Shown here: positions 45,691 through 54,767 of the stretch, piece by piece
Numbering within the stretch: the first letter of the stretch is position 1
Layout: every line of letters begins with the position of its first letter
From: Mytilus galloprovincialis
Taxonomy: Eukaryota > Mollusca > Bivalvia > Mytilida > Mytilidae
Assembly: GCF_965363235.1 (NCBI RefSeq)
Contig: NC_134848.1
Coordinates: forward strand, 60,288,181-60,352,180
Direction: 5' to 3'
Length of the DNA: 64,000 bases
Notes under the pieces: generated by a model
The model's input: the letters and a program-made list of their open reading frames with translations, nothing else
The model's database searches: none
Told to the model about the DNA's origin: nothing
Position numbers and translations under genes: made by a program

Positions 45691-45773
45691 TGTTTTTGAG
45701 ACGACCCATCCATTTTACCTGTAAACTGTAGGTGTCATTAGTCGGTGTCGAGAGATGTTGAAAAGGTCTATTA

Positions 45774-46006
45774 GGAGGGCCCTCAGGATTATAACACTTT
45801 ACTGGAGTGGCAGTTTAATTACATAAAATCGATAACAAAACAAAAATATATGTTTAAAATGGCGATTTGAAACTCAATCTCAACGAAATGACCGAAATTA
45901 TTTCTGTTGAAAAATAAAATTTGACCTAAATCCCAATAAATGATTAGGACTTTTGAGTTTCCAAATCGGTCATGTCTGGCATATATGACCGTTTCCGGAC
46001 CCTGAA
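45774..46006. repeat. Duplicated unique segment, copy 1 continued
   Basis: Near-identical to 47545-47777 (GGAGGGCCCTCAGGATTATA onward, through TGGCATATATGACCGTTTCC). Together with 38646-39449 it completes copy 1 once X and Y are subtracted. Confidence 0.9.
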
Positions 46007-46275
46007 TTGAATTTTGTCTCACAAAAGTCAGTTTTGTCTCACAAAAGTCAATTTTGTCCCACAAAAGTCAATTTTGTCTCAAGAGTTAATTTTGTCTCAC
46101 AAAAGTCAATTTTGTCTCACACAATTGACTTTTGTGTTTTAATTTCCATATCAGGTAACAAAAGTCAATTTTGTATGCAAATAAGTTTATATTTGCATAC
46201 CTTTATGACAAAATTGACTTTTGTCATGACAAAAATGAACTTTGTCTACAAAAATGAATTTTGTGATACCTTACC
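46007..46275. repeat. 20-bp array, second block
   Basis: Units of ACAAAAGTCAATTTTGTCTC, then a diverged part (TTTATATTTGCATACC, ATGACAAAATTGAC). Paralogous to 47778-48050. Confidence 0.85.
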
Positions 46276-46294
46276 GAAAAAATCAGCCTCCTGC

Positions 46295-46560
46295 AAATAG
46301 TTGCTGCAGGTCTGCTGCGAACTTGCTGCAGACTTGCAGCGAACACAGAGTCTGTGTTTGCAGCGTGTTTGCTGCAAATACGCTGCAGGTCTGCTGCAAA
46401 CAATTTACCATGCAAATGAGTGTTTGCTGCAGACCTGCTGCAAACATTTATATGCAATTGAGTGTTTGCGGCAGATCTGCTGCAAACATATTTATGCAAA
46501 TTAATCTTTCTCCTGCGTGTTTGCAGCAGACCTGCTGCCGGTGTTTGCTGCAGACCCTTG
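46295..46560. repeat. CTGCTGCAAAC / GCAGACCTGCTG array
   Basis: Irregular tandem of GTTTGCTGCAGACCTGCTGC and related words. PstI-like CTGCAG cores make it locally palindromic. It sits only in the junction between the two copies of the duplicated segment and is absent after copy 2. Open frames on both strands follow the repeat and are not credible. Confidence 0.85.
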
Positions 46561-46722
46561 AATTTCCAAACTAAACAAATTTGCATACAAAATTGACTTT
46601 TATGATACAAAATTGAATTTTGTCTCACAAAAGTCAGTTTTGTCTCACAAAAGTCAATTTTGTCCCGCAAAAGTCAATTTTGTCTCACAAAAGTCAATTT
46701 TGTATCACAAAAGTCGATTTTG
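46561..46722. repeat. 20-bp array, third block
   Basis: Five to six units of ACAAAAGTCAATTTTGTCTC before the common ATGTAAATTAGTTCACATAA that also ends the first array at 38641-38660. Confidence 0.85.
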
Positions 46723-47777
46723 TATGTAAATTAGTTCACATAATCCAAAGTTCAAAGGATCCGGAAATTTTTTCACCTAATTTCGGTCATTTTCATATAA
46801 CTTAAAAGTTGGTGCCCCTTTTCAAAAACAGATTGTCAAAATCTCATTACTGCATGAGTATGCTCCTACTCGTAGCATCAACGAACTTGTTTAACTGTTG
46901 CATCGCGTTTACTTCATGATTTATCCTACCATTTTCCTAAAATCGATCAAGAGCAATTAAGGGAAGGCAACAGTTTAAGAATAAAATGATTTTAATGACT
47001 CAAAATCGTAATTTTCTCAGTCATGGCTTTCGATTCTGAAGTCGAAATTCAAACCGGATGTAATGCGACAATACCAAAACGAACAATTCCGGACTTATTC
47101 CCGGGATTAGTTTTGTTTATCAAATTCACAGGAAAACATCGTTTTTTTTTAATATTTTACCTTTAATAGTGTAAGAATATTAATGAAAATAGTTGCACTT
47201 GCTTTATTTAGCAAGAAATCATTTTAAATTTACGATTTAGTCAAATTTGCGGAAGAGAATTTTAGGCATGCGTATCATAGTAAACAAAGCACGTGTGTTA
47301 GTAGTGAAAAAAAAATCTTTTTTCTACGTAAATTAAATCAAGTTTTAATTTAATTTTAAATCATAATTGACAATTGTCTTAGCTGAAAAGTAATTAAATA
47401 ATGAAGACAGTTGGTATTGAATTTTAATTTCTTCATAATATTAGTTCGGAGCTTGTGATTAATAGTCAGGTGTGAATTAAATACACAGGTAAAGAGATTA
47501 GCCATCATTAGCCAATAGCTCCCCGAGGCATTAATATAGTATTAGGAGGGCCCTCAGGATTATAACACTTTACTGGAGTGGCAGTTTAATTACATAAAAT
47601 CGATAACAAAACAAAAATATATGTTTAAAATGGCGATTTGAAACTCAATCTCAACGAAATGACCGAAATTATTTCTGTTGAAAAATAAAATTTGACCTAA
47701 ATCCCAATAAATGATTAGGACTTTTGAGTTTCCAAATCGGTCATGTCTGGCATATATGACCGTTTCCGGACCCTGAA
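46723..47777. repeat. Duplicated unique segment, copy 2 (uninterrupted)
   Basis: The same order as 38646-39449 plus 45774-46006, with the junction GTATTAGGAGGGCCC intact at 47539-47553. This preserves the empty TATTA target (47540-47544) of transposons X and Y. Confidence 0.9.
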
Positions 47778-48166
47778 TTGAATTTTGTCTCACAAAAGTC
47801 AGTTTTGTCTCACAAAAGTCAATTTTGTCCCTCAAAAGTCAATTTTGTCTCAAGAGTTAATTTTGTCTCACAAAAGTCAATTTTGTCTCACACAATTGAC
47901 TTTTGTGTTTTAATTTCCATATCAGGTAACAAAAGTCAATTTTGTATGCAAATAAGTTTATATTTGCATACCTTTATGACAAAATTGACAAAATTGACTT
48001 TTGTCATGACAAAAATGAACTTTGTCTACAAAAATGAATTTTGTGATACAAAATTGAAGTTCTCACAAAACAAGTCTGTATCACATAGTTTTGTAAGACA
48101 AAAATGATTTTGTTATGACAGAATTGAATTTTGTACAAAACCACAAGAGTCCCATTCGGCGCCCCG
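47778..48166. repeat. 20-bp array and right terminus of the composite
   Basis: The array decays rightwards into GTACAAAACCACAAGAGTCC and CATTCGGCGCCCCG, the complement of the left terminus at 37006. Confidence 0.85.
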
Positions 48167-48304
48167 TACCGGCACGCTGTCAATTTAGATCTCGAAAAAC
48201 GATAAATTGACAAAAAAGAGTTCTGATACATTTTTGTACATGTGTATGTACTGATTGCAAATATACTTTTGTCATTTGTTTGTCCGCTTCTCACAATTTT
48301 ATGA

Positions 48305-48322
48305 TTATCTTTTCTTATTCAG
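48305..48322 (+). other. Probable 3' splice site of zinc-finger exon 2
   Basis: A pyrimidine-rich stretch ends TTTTCTTATTCAG before ACTGCAGGCCATTTGATG. The preceding TTCTCACAATTTTATGATTA also matches the other gene's intron end. Confidence 0.65.
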
Positions 48323-48337
48323 ACTGCAGGCCATTTG

Positions 48338-49411
48338 ATGAAACAAAAGACTCCAATTCACAAAGAAAAGGAAGAAAAAATGTCTGACACATTTAGTGAT
48401 AAACCCCATAAGTGTACAGTATGTGGTAAAGGATTTAGTTTGAGTAATTACTTATGTAGGCACATGAAAATACATACTGGTGAAAAGCCCCATGAATGTT
48501 CAGTATGTGGTAAGAGGTTTAGTATGAGTAATCCCTTGAAGAAGCACATGAGAGTACATACGGGTGAAAAACCCCATGAATGTACAATATGCGGAAAAGG
48601 GTTTAGTTTGAGTAATCCTTTGAAGGAGCACATGAGAATACATACTGGTGATAAACCCCATGAATGTACAGTATGTGGTAACTGGTTTAGTAGGATTAAC
48701 CAATTGGAGATTCACATGAGAGCACATACTGGTGAAAAACCCCATGAATGTACAGTATGTGGTAAAAGGTTTAGTTTGAGAAGTAACTTGAACGTGCACA
48801 TGAGAACACATACTGGTGATAAACCCTATGAATGTACAGTATGCGGTAAAAGGTTTAGTTTGAGATGCAACTTGAACGTGCACACGAGAACACATTCTAA
48901 TGATAAACCCCATGAATGTACACTATGCGGTAAAAGGTTTAGTTTGAGAAATAACTTGAATGTACACATGAGGACACATACTGGTGATAAACCCCATGAA
49001 TGTACACTATGCGGTAAAAGGTTTAGTAGAAGTATTTACTTAAAGTGGCACAAGAGAATACATACAGGTGACATACCTAATGATTGTACAGTATGTGGTA
49101 AGGGATTTAGTAGGAGTCGGAACTTACTTAGACACGAGCTTATACACACTGGAGATAAACCTTATAAATGTGGAGAATGTGATAAAGAATTTATTCGAAG
49201 GCTTGACTTACAGAGACACATGAGAACACATACTGGAGATAAACCTTATAAATGTGATGTGTGTGGAAAATCGTTTAGTCAAAGTAATAGCAGAAATACA
49301 CATGTTAGAACACACACAGGCGATAAACCTTATGAATGTCATGTGTGTGGAAAAGGATTTAGTCAGAGTAACAACAGAAATACACATTTAAGAACACATT
49401 CTGGTGATTAA
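48338..49411 (+). CDS. C2H2 zinc-finger protein exon, twelve fingers
   Basis: 357 residues from the ATG at 48338 (MKQKTPIHKEKEEKMSDTF). Twelve C2H2 fingers run from about residue 24 to the C-terminus with TGEKPH, TGDKPH or TGDKPY linkers; one linker is SNDKP. Fingers 11 and 12 carry Arg where the conserved hydrophobic residue of the helix is expected (SQSNSRNTH, SQSNNRNTH), which may weaken folding. Several fingers share long identical stretches with the minus-strand gene at 16217-17143 (for example RFSLRCNLNVHTRTH), so the two are recent paralogues or exchange sequence. Presumed nuclear DNA-binding protein. It ends with TGD then a stop right after a linker, as if a longer array had been cut. 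The 5' exon is not found. Confidence 0.85.
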   Translation: MKQKTPIHKEKEEKMSDTFSDKPHKCTVCGKGFSLSNYLCRHMKIHTGEKPHECSVCGKRFSMSNPLKKHMRVHTGEKPHECTICGKGFSLSNPLKEHMRIHTGDKPHECTVCGNWFSRINQLEIHMRAHTGEKPHECTVCGKRFSLRSNLNVHMRTHTGDKPYECTVCGKRFSLRCNLNVHTRTHSNDKPHECTLCGKRFSLRNNLNVHMRTHTGDKPHECTLCGKRFSRSIYLKWHKRIHTGDIPNDCTVCGKGFSRSRNLLRHELIHTGDKPYKCGECDKEFIRRLDLQRHMRTHTGDKPYKCDVCGKSFSQSNSRNTHVRTHTGDKPYECHVCGKGFSQSNNRNTHLRTHSGD

Positions 49412-49640
49412 ACTTTGAATACTTATTTATGTTATGTATGTTACATGTATGTTTGTATATTTTGTGTAGTAAAGGAGTAAGCCAGAGTCATACAGAGATA
49501 AACATTTGTGAACACAGGACACCGGTGATTAATCTTATAGTTATGCATGTTTTGTTTGATATTTTGTGTAGTAAAGGAGTCAGTTAAAGTTATAGCAGAG
49601 ATTTACATTTGTAAACACACACTGGTGATTAACCATAACC
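49412..49640 (+). pseudogene. Two decayed fingers after the stop codon
   Basis: After the stop, TGTAGTAAAGGAGTAAGCCA at about 49466 and TGTAGTAAAGGAGTCAGTTA at about 49567 still follow the finger template TGTGGAAAAGGATTTAGTCA. Each is followed by remnants of the helix and a CACTGGTGATTAA linker. The period is close to the 84-bp finger unit. A third remnant lies at 52650-52740. Confidence 0.65.
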
Positions 49641-49679
49641 TTGTGAATGTTGTGTATGTTATGTATACATGTAAGACAT

Positions 49680-49875
49680 AATAGTGTCCTGTGAAAAAAG
49701 TGTCCACATGGACAGTTTTTGATTGAAATTTGATATTTAATAATGTCCATTGCCATGGAATGGTGTCCCTCAAAAGGACAGATTTTTACTGCTAACAATA
49801 TGAAATAGTGACCACTCACAGGACAAATTTTCACAGTTGTTGCTAGTAAATTGTGTCCTCCAAGGGAAGTAATAC
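49680..49875. repeat. TGTCC/GGACA-rich stretch
   Basis: GTGTCCTGTGAAAAAAGTGTCC, GGTGTCCCTCAAAAGGACAG and CACAGGACAAATTTTCAC make short hairpins. A similar stretch with GTGTCCTGTG-like words lies at 52430-52640 beside another decayed finger, so the two regions may be diverged duplicates. Confidence 0.5.
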
Positions 49876-50615
49876 AAATATAAAAAAGAAGATGTGGTAT
49901 GATTGCCAATGAGACAACTGTCCACAAGAGACCAAAATGACACAGACATTAACAACTATAGGTCACCGTACGGCCTTCAACAATGAGCAAAGAACATACC
50001 GCATAGTCAGCTATAAAAGGCCCCGATAAGACAATGTAAAACAATTCAAACGAGAAAACTGACGGCCTTATTTATATAAAAAAAAAATGAGCGAAAAACA
50101 AATACTAGTATGTAACACATAAACAAACGACAACCACTGAATTACAGGCTCCTGACTTGGGACAGGCACATATACATAAATAATGTGGCGGGGTTAAACA
50201 TGTAAGCGGGATCCCAATCCTCCCCCTAACCTGGGACAGTGGTATAACAGTACAACATAAGAACGAACTATAAAAATCAGTTGAAAAGGGCTTAACTCAT
50301 CAGATGGACAAAAATACAAGTGGATGTGGCTGGGTACTTATACATCCCGACACAAAAAGACACTATGAACAGATCTGAGAGTACTCGCAGTTATCTGACA
50401 GCTAATTCAAAGCCACTGACAACTAATAAAAAAATTATGCATCTACATTTGTAAGACAAAACCATCAATCCGTACACATCAAACATCCAATGGATTTAGT
50501 GTAAAGACGTCATAAACAGCCAGAGAAAAACATGACCTTGTGCAATGCCAAGTTACAGGTATCGACAGATTGTAGATCCCTGAATATGTATATGTATATA
50601 ACATACTAGTAATAA
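49876..50615 (-). repeat. 3' tail of the reverse-transcriptase retroelement
   Basis: On the minus strand this follows the RT frame and ends in the shared terminus. It contains every landmark of the dispersed tail copies (CCTGACTTGGGACAGG, GGATCCCAATCC, CACTGTCCCAGG in complement, GGCCTTCAACAATGAGC). It therefore identifies the parent of the short repeat. Other copies are truncated at different points within this stretch. Confidence 0.8.
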
Positions 50616-51515
50616 TTAGTTAGCTTTTAATTTACTGATAACAAAATCAATATTTATACCAATAAAAACAATATTCAATGATCTTATTACAGTGTTGAAT
50701 AGGAAACCTTTTAGAATAAGTTTATTTAAAGGAGCGACAAGTTTACATGGATCATTTCTCCGGGCACGGTTAACAACATTTCCGTAAAAATGAGGATGTG
50801 CTATTCCATTTGAAATAAGTTTTCTACAGGCACAACCAAACTTCAAAACAAAATCTTTATATCTATGGAAAAAATTAGTAAAGGTTTTAAGTAATTTATG
50901 GTAACGATATCCCTGGTTTAATAATTTACCAGTAATACATAGATTGTGTTCGTTAAAATCAAAAACGTCACAACAGACACCGGCATAGCGAACGAGCTGT
51001 GAAATATAAACACCGTAAGATGGTGCCAAAGGAACATCACCATCTAAAAATGGAAAATTAACAATAGGGAACGAAAAAAAATTGTCTCTTTTGTCGTAAA
51101 TTTTTGTGTGGAGTTTCCCGTTTAAAACCGAACTATCTAAATCCAGGAAAGGACAGTTATTACCGAATAAATTTGATTTATTTAAAGTAAGTTCCTTGGG
51201 GTAAATTTCAGCAGTATATTGAGAAAATTCTTGATTATTTAACGAAAAAATATCATCAAGACAACGGTATGTGTTGTTGAATTTATCAATTAAATGCAAT
51301 TTCGACGGGTCTTTACTGAGTTTAGTCATAAATTGTAATTCGTAAGAGTACAAAAACAAGTCTGTTATAAAGGGGCACAAATTAGTGCCCATGGGGATAC
51401 CTACAACCTGTCAATAAACTTTGTTGCCGAAACGTACACAAATATATATCAAGGAGAAAATTAACAGCTTCAATCATCTCATATATCACACCTCCAGTAA
51501 GTATATCTAGCATGT
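50616..51515 (-). pseudogene. Reverse transcriptase relic (MGTNxxPxxxDLFLYSYE type)
   Basis: A 258-codon open frame (50616-51392) reads MGTNLCPFITDLFLYSYE, CLDDIFSLNNQEFSQY, IYPKELTLNKSN, FLDLDSSVLNGKLHTKIYDK, FPIVNFPFLDGDVPLAPSYG and VYISQLVRYAGVC. I know this series from a widespread animal RT family with MGTN(C)APLLADLF and YIDD...SLNN; I cannot say whether it is Penelope-like or non-LTR. The catalytic YxDD appears as CLDD. Upstream, VNFLLDIY and VRFGNKVY are joined by a frameshift, and a TGA replaces a codon just before QVVGIP. So the element is dead. The N-terminal RT motifs and any endonuclease are missing. Confidence 0.75.
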
Positions 51516-51965
51516 TTACCTATCTCATTTATAGAGAAGAAGGCTTTAAATGAGTTGCAGCAAAGCTCATTACAAAGTTTTATTATTCTTGAATTTTAAT
51601 TAAAATATGAAGGATTGATGAGAAATTGATCAATATACAAATGTAAACAAATAAAGAATGGATGGAAATGAATATAGAGAAATTTAAGTTCTTAGAAATT
51701 CCCAGCATTAATGGTAATGACAATGAAAGAATAACAATAAGAAGGAAGTGTAAAATCAAATATGAAGAACTTTACTATACTAAATATTATGTCAGAGAAG
51801 AAGACAATACAAAATATTGGCCATTGCCCTGAAATATTGACTCTTAATTGGACAGCATTTACAGCAACAGTTGTGAAATATGGTCCATCTGCAGAACAAA
51901 TTTTCGTAGTGAATGTTATTAAAGTGGGAAATCCAAGGAAAATAATACTGAACAACATCTGTTAC
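51516..51965. other. No confident gene; 54-codon frame
   Basis: A frame at 51668-51832 (MNIEKFKFLEIPSINGNDNE onward, ending YWPLP) has a soluble, charged composition unlike the repeat translations. A second frame overlaps at 51762-52007. Neither is recognised; a degraded retroelement 5' part is possible. Confidence 0.25.
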
Positions 51966-51968
51966 TTA

Positions 51969-52226
51969 GGGAGCTACCATTTGACTTTTATGGGGGGGGG
52001 GGGCTAGGATGAAAAATTTTGTACTGCATTTTTTTTTAGCTGTAATCTCTGTCCTGCATTTTTATTTTTCACTCTGTTCGGTCCTGCCTTTTTTTTTTTA
52101 GTTTATCCTGACTTTTTTTTTGTAAGTGTCTCATCCTGCCTTTTTTTTTTACTCAAAACTCCTGTCCTGCCTATTTTTTTCAAATTTCATCCTAGCCCCC
52201 CCCATAAAAATCAAATGGTAGCTCCC
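51969..52226. mobile_element. Poly-G-ended short element, complete copy
   Basis: The ends are GGGAGCTACCATTTGACTTT and complement TTTGATTTTTATGG-type, closing AAATGGTAGCTCCC. TTA at 51966-51968 and 52227-52229. The interior has five TCCTGCCTTTTTT-like units between a G-run and CATCCTAGCCCCCC. TTA suggests PIF/Harbinger mobilisation (inference). Confidence 0.8.
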
Positions 52227-52229
52227 TTA

Positions 52230-52650
52230 TTTGAGTTTGAATTATACATGTATATATAATTCTATTAAAAAATATAGATATGAAGATAGGGATTGCATGA
52301 GTGCCAATGAGACAAAGTTTATGTCAAAGAAACAATTAATTCAAGTTCTTAATTAAAGTAAAATAATTATTGCGTCCAGTAATAACAAGGCAATGGATAT
52401 CATTTAATACTTTAATCTTATCAAAAAATGCCCTGGCAGACACAATGTCCTGTGAAAAAATGTTAACCTGGAGCAATATTATGGTAGTGAATAATGGCCA
52501 TGTTCATGGACACTTTTTCATACCTAAGGACATGTTTTCATAGGAAATTGTGTCCGGGACACATTTAAATAAGTAAATATTATCAAAATGTGTCCGGTGG
52601 ACATTTTTTCATGGAGGACATTATTAAATCATACATACATGTATACGTGT
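52230..52650. other. R3 fragment and TGTCC-rich stretch; no gene
   Basis: GATAGGGATTGCATGAGTGCC and AATGAGACAAAG at 52284-52318 are a fragment of the tail/R3 type repeat. From 52430, GTCC/GGAC words form hairpins as at 49680-49875. Confidence 0.5.
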
Positions 52651-52745
52651 AGATTTTGGCAAGTAAAGGATTCAGTTAGAGTAATACATTAGTAATAACA
52701 GAGATAAACATTTGTAAACACACTGATGAATCACAAAGTTAATCT
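52650..52745 (+). pseudogene. Decayed zinc finger unit
   Basis: AGTAAAGGATTCAGTTAGAG and AGAGATAAACATTTGTAAAC followed by ACACTGATGAATCAC match the order of the finger remnants at 49466-49640. It is separated from them by the RT relic and a short transposon, suggesting that insertions split an old finger array or its duplicate. Confidence 0.5.
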
Positions 52746-52794
52746 ACTATATATATATGCCAACCATTTCATGTAATATAAGTTATGATCATCA

Positions 52795-52990
52795 TAGATA
52801 TAGGAAGATGTGGTGTGAGTGCCAATGAGACAACTCTCCATACAAATAACAATTTAAAAAGTAAACCATTATAGGTTAAAGTACGGCCTTCAACACGGAG
52901 CCTTGGCTCACACCGAACAACAAGCTATAAAGGGCCCCAAAATTACTAGTGTAAAACCATTCAAACGGGAAAACCAACGGTCTAATTATA
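52795..52990 (-). repeat. Retroelement tail, subfamily 2
   Basis: Closest to 283-540 (GAGTGCCAATGAGACAACTC, GTACGGCCTTCAACACGGAG, CCTTGGCTCACACCGAACA). Confidence 0.8.
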
Positions 52991-53689
52991 TATAATAAAT
53001 CTATACATAAAATACAGTATATTGAATGAAAAGGCAGCTTTTTTTACTTTTGATAACAGCAGAGAAGATTGTGCTTAGAAGATTGTTACAGAAAGGAATT
53101 TAATTTTAGAATTTTTCATTACTTAGACAGATTTTCATCTTGCAAATACAGTTCCAAAAGATAAATGACATTGTTTAAGATCGAAAACTTAAAAAAACAA
53201 AAAACTGAGAGCTATCGAAATGTTAATTGATAAAATCATTTTCTAAACAGCGTGGACAACCGCATTACTTATGTTGGTAATAATATTTACTGAATCATTT
53301 ACCTTTAACTTGTTTGTTAGGGGACGACCATTTGATATTCTGGGGGGGGGGGGGGGGGGGGGGGCAGGAGGATTTGTTTTTGATCAGTTATTTATTTTTT
53401 TAAACTAAGAGGACAGATTATTCATTTTCTGCACTATTGAAGCAAGATTTTTCATTTTCATTAAAGCAAGGGACTGATTATTCATTTTCACAACTATATT
53501 TATGATATTCGAAAACATACAATTTTTAAATGATTTGTTTATTATTAATAATACATGTATAGTCAAGTCATTATGTACCATTTAATCAGAATTAATCATC
53601 ATCCTCTGCAGAAATGAATCTTTTATATTCCCAACTGCATATACATGTATTGCATACATACACAGTATTAAAGTTTGGTTGTAACTAGC

Positions 53690-54290
53690 CTCTTTTAAAA
53701 GTAATGACAAATGTATTTCGCCGAGCGGAGCGAGGCAAACAATTTTTTTGAAGGGTTTTGGAGCCACTTTCAAGGCCCAAGAAGCTATAGAACAAATGAT
53801 GCAAAATCATGCTTTCTGGGTGTTCCGAAGACCCTTTCATAATCTGAAAATGCAAGTTTTGTTTTAATCATTTTTTGAAACTATTTTGGTCTCAAAGCAA
53901 AATTTTAACAATTCAGTGTAAGACTTAAGTTAATTCTATGAACAACATCAAAATACCAATGTGCATGATAAAGCAAAAATGGAATTCACATAGTTAAGTC
54001 TGTGGCTGCTGTGGTTTTTTTTAAACTCATGATCAAGTTCGTAAGAAAATTACTATATTACAAAAGAAATGCAACACTAACAGAATACAGAAGGGCAATC
54101 GATGAACAAAAGACAAATAAATAATTAAGAAACATTGATCCCGAAAAAATCAGGGCTACGTCTGAGGGAAAACAGAACTTGCTTCCTGCAAGGCACTCGC
54201 CGTGAACACAATTTGATATGGAGACAATCATTTGGTTTTGAAATTTCCTACATGAGGCATTTGCCTCAATGCAGTTACGGCTCTGTTAAA
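53690..54290. mobile_element. hAT-type remnant related to 32799-34390
   Basis: TCGCCGAGCGGAGCGAGGC at 53718 parallels GAGCCGAGCGAAGCGAGGC at 32841, and ATGATGCAAAATCATGC parallels GAATGGTGCAAAATCCTGC. The right edge GCATTTGCCTCAATGCAG plus TTACGGCTCTG recalls AATTGCCTCACTTGCC plus CTACGGCCTTG. The left terminus and duplication could not be placed. Confidence 0.5.
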
Positions 54291-54762
54291 ATAAAAGTGA
54301 GGTAAGGTTTCTTGAGACAATACAGTCGGAAACCAGGTTGAAATAGAACAAAAGAATCGAAGCTCTTTGTTAGAGAAGGCGATAAATGTTTACTGTATTG
54401 TTTACTATAGTGACAAAATTTTTAAAAGTTAATAGAAACAAACAAAATTGCAATTTTCTTCTCAATTACGAGGTGTTTTATTTTAAAAACACCATTTGCA
54501 TAAGTTTTCAATTTATCTAGTACATAGTTAAGCAGAACAATTAGATATCAAGTCGACGACATGGGTATCTTTCAAGTTGGATGAAGAAAATGCATAACCT
54601 CCGATTTTTATGAAAAAATTACCACGGACGGAAAACATATCAATCTATTAGTTCAGTAATTTTCGTGTCTGCCCTTCCATTATGTGACTGAAGAAAAAAT
54701 TCCAAAAAATGGGTAACAATTGTATCGAAAAGAGAAAATCGAGTGCACCTTTTTATGTTAGG

Positions 54763-54767
54763 GCGTG
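54763..54767. repeat. Target site duplication GCGTG (left)
   Basis: GCGTG precedes the TGTTGTGAA terminus. The same GCGTG follows the other terminus at 56744-56748. Confidence 0.8.

Larger units (their letters stand above)
44111..45768 (-). mobile_element. DDE transposon Y beside X, TATTA duplication
   Basis: The ends are GACCTTTTCAACATCTCTCG and complement; shared subterminal words are ACACCTACAG, GGTAAAATG and GGGTCGTCTC. Flanked by TATTA 44106-44110 (shared with X) and 45769-45773. The subterminal GGGGTCGTCTC resembles GGGGTCATCTC of X, and its transposase relic is a paralogue of that of X. 1,658 bp, internally deleted and decayed. Confidence 0.85.
37006..48166. mobile_element. 11-kb composite element with 20-bp array ends
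   Basis: The inverted termini are CGGGGCGCCGAATGGGACTC followed by TTGTG.TTTTGTAC at the left, and the complement ending GGCGCCCCG at the right. TA lies on both sides. Just inside each end are long arrays of a 20-bp unit (ACAAAAGTCAATTTTGTCTC and complement). The interior holds a duplicated unique segment (38646-39449 with 45774-46006, and 46723-47777), two adjacent DDE transposons, a CTGC-rich array and other nested insertions. No gene of its own is recognised. It ends about 150 bp before the zinc-finger exon at 48323. Confidence 0.75.

Noticed and set aside
46224..46670. 148- and 110-codon frames rich in LLQTCCK or RSAANT
   Set aside because: Products of the CTGC-rich array on both strands.
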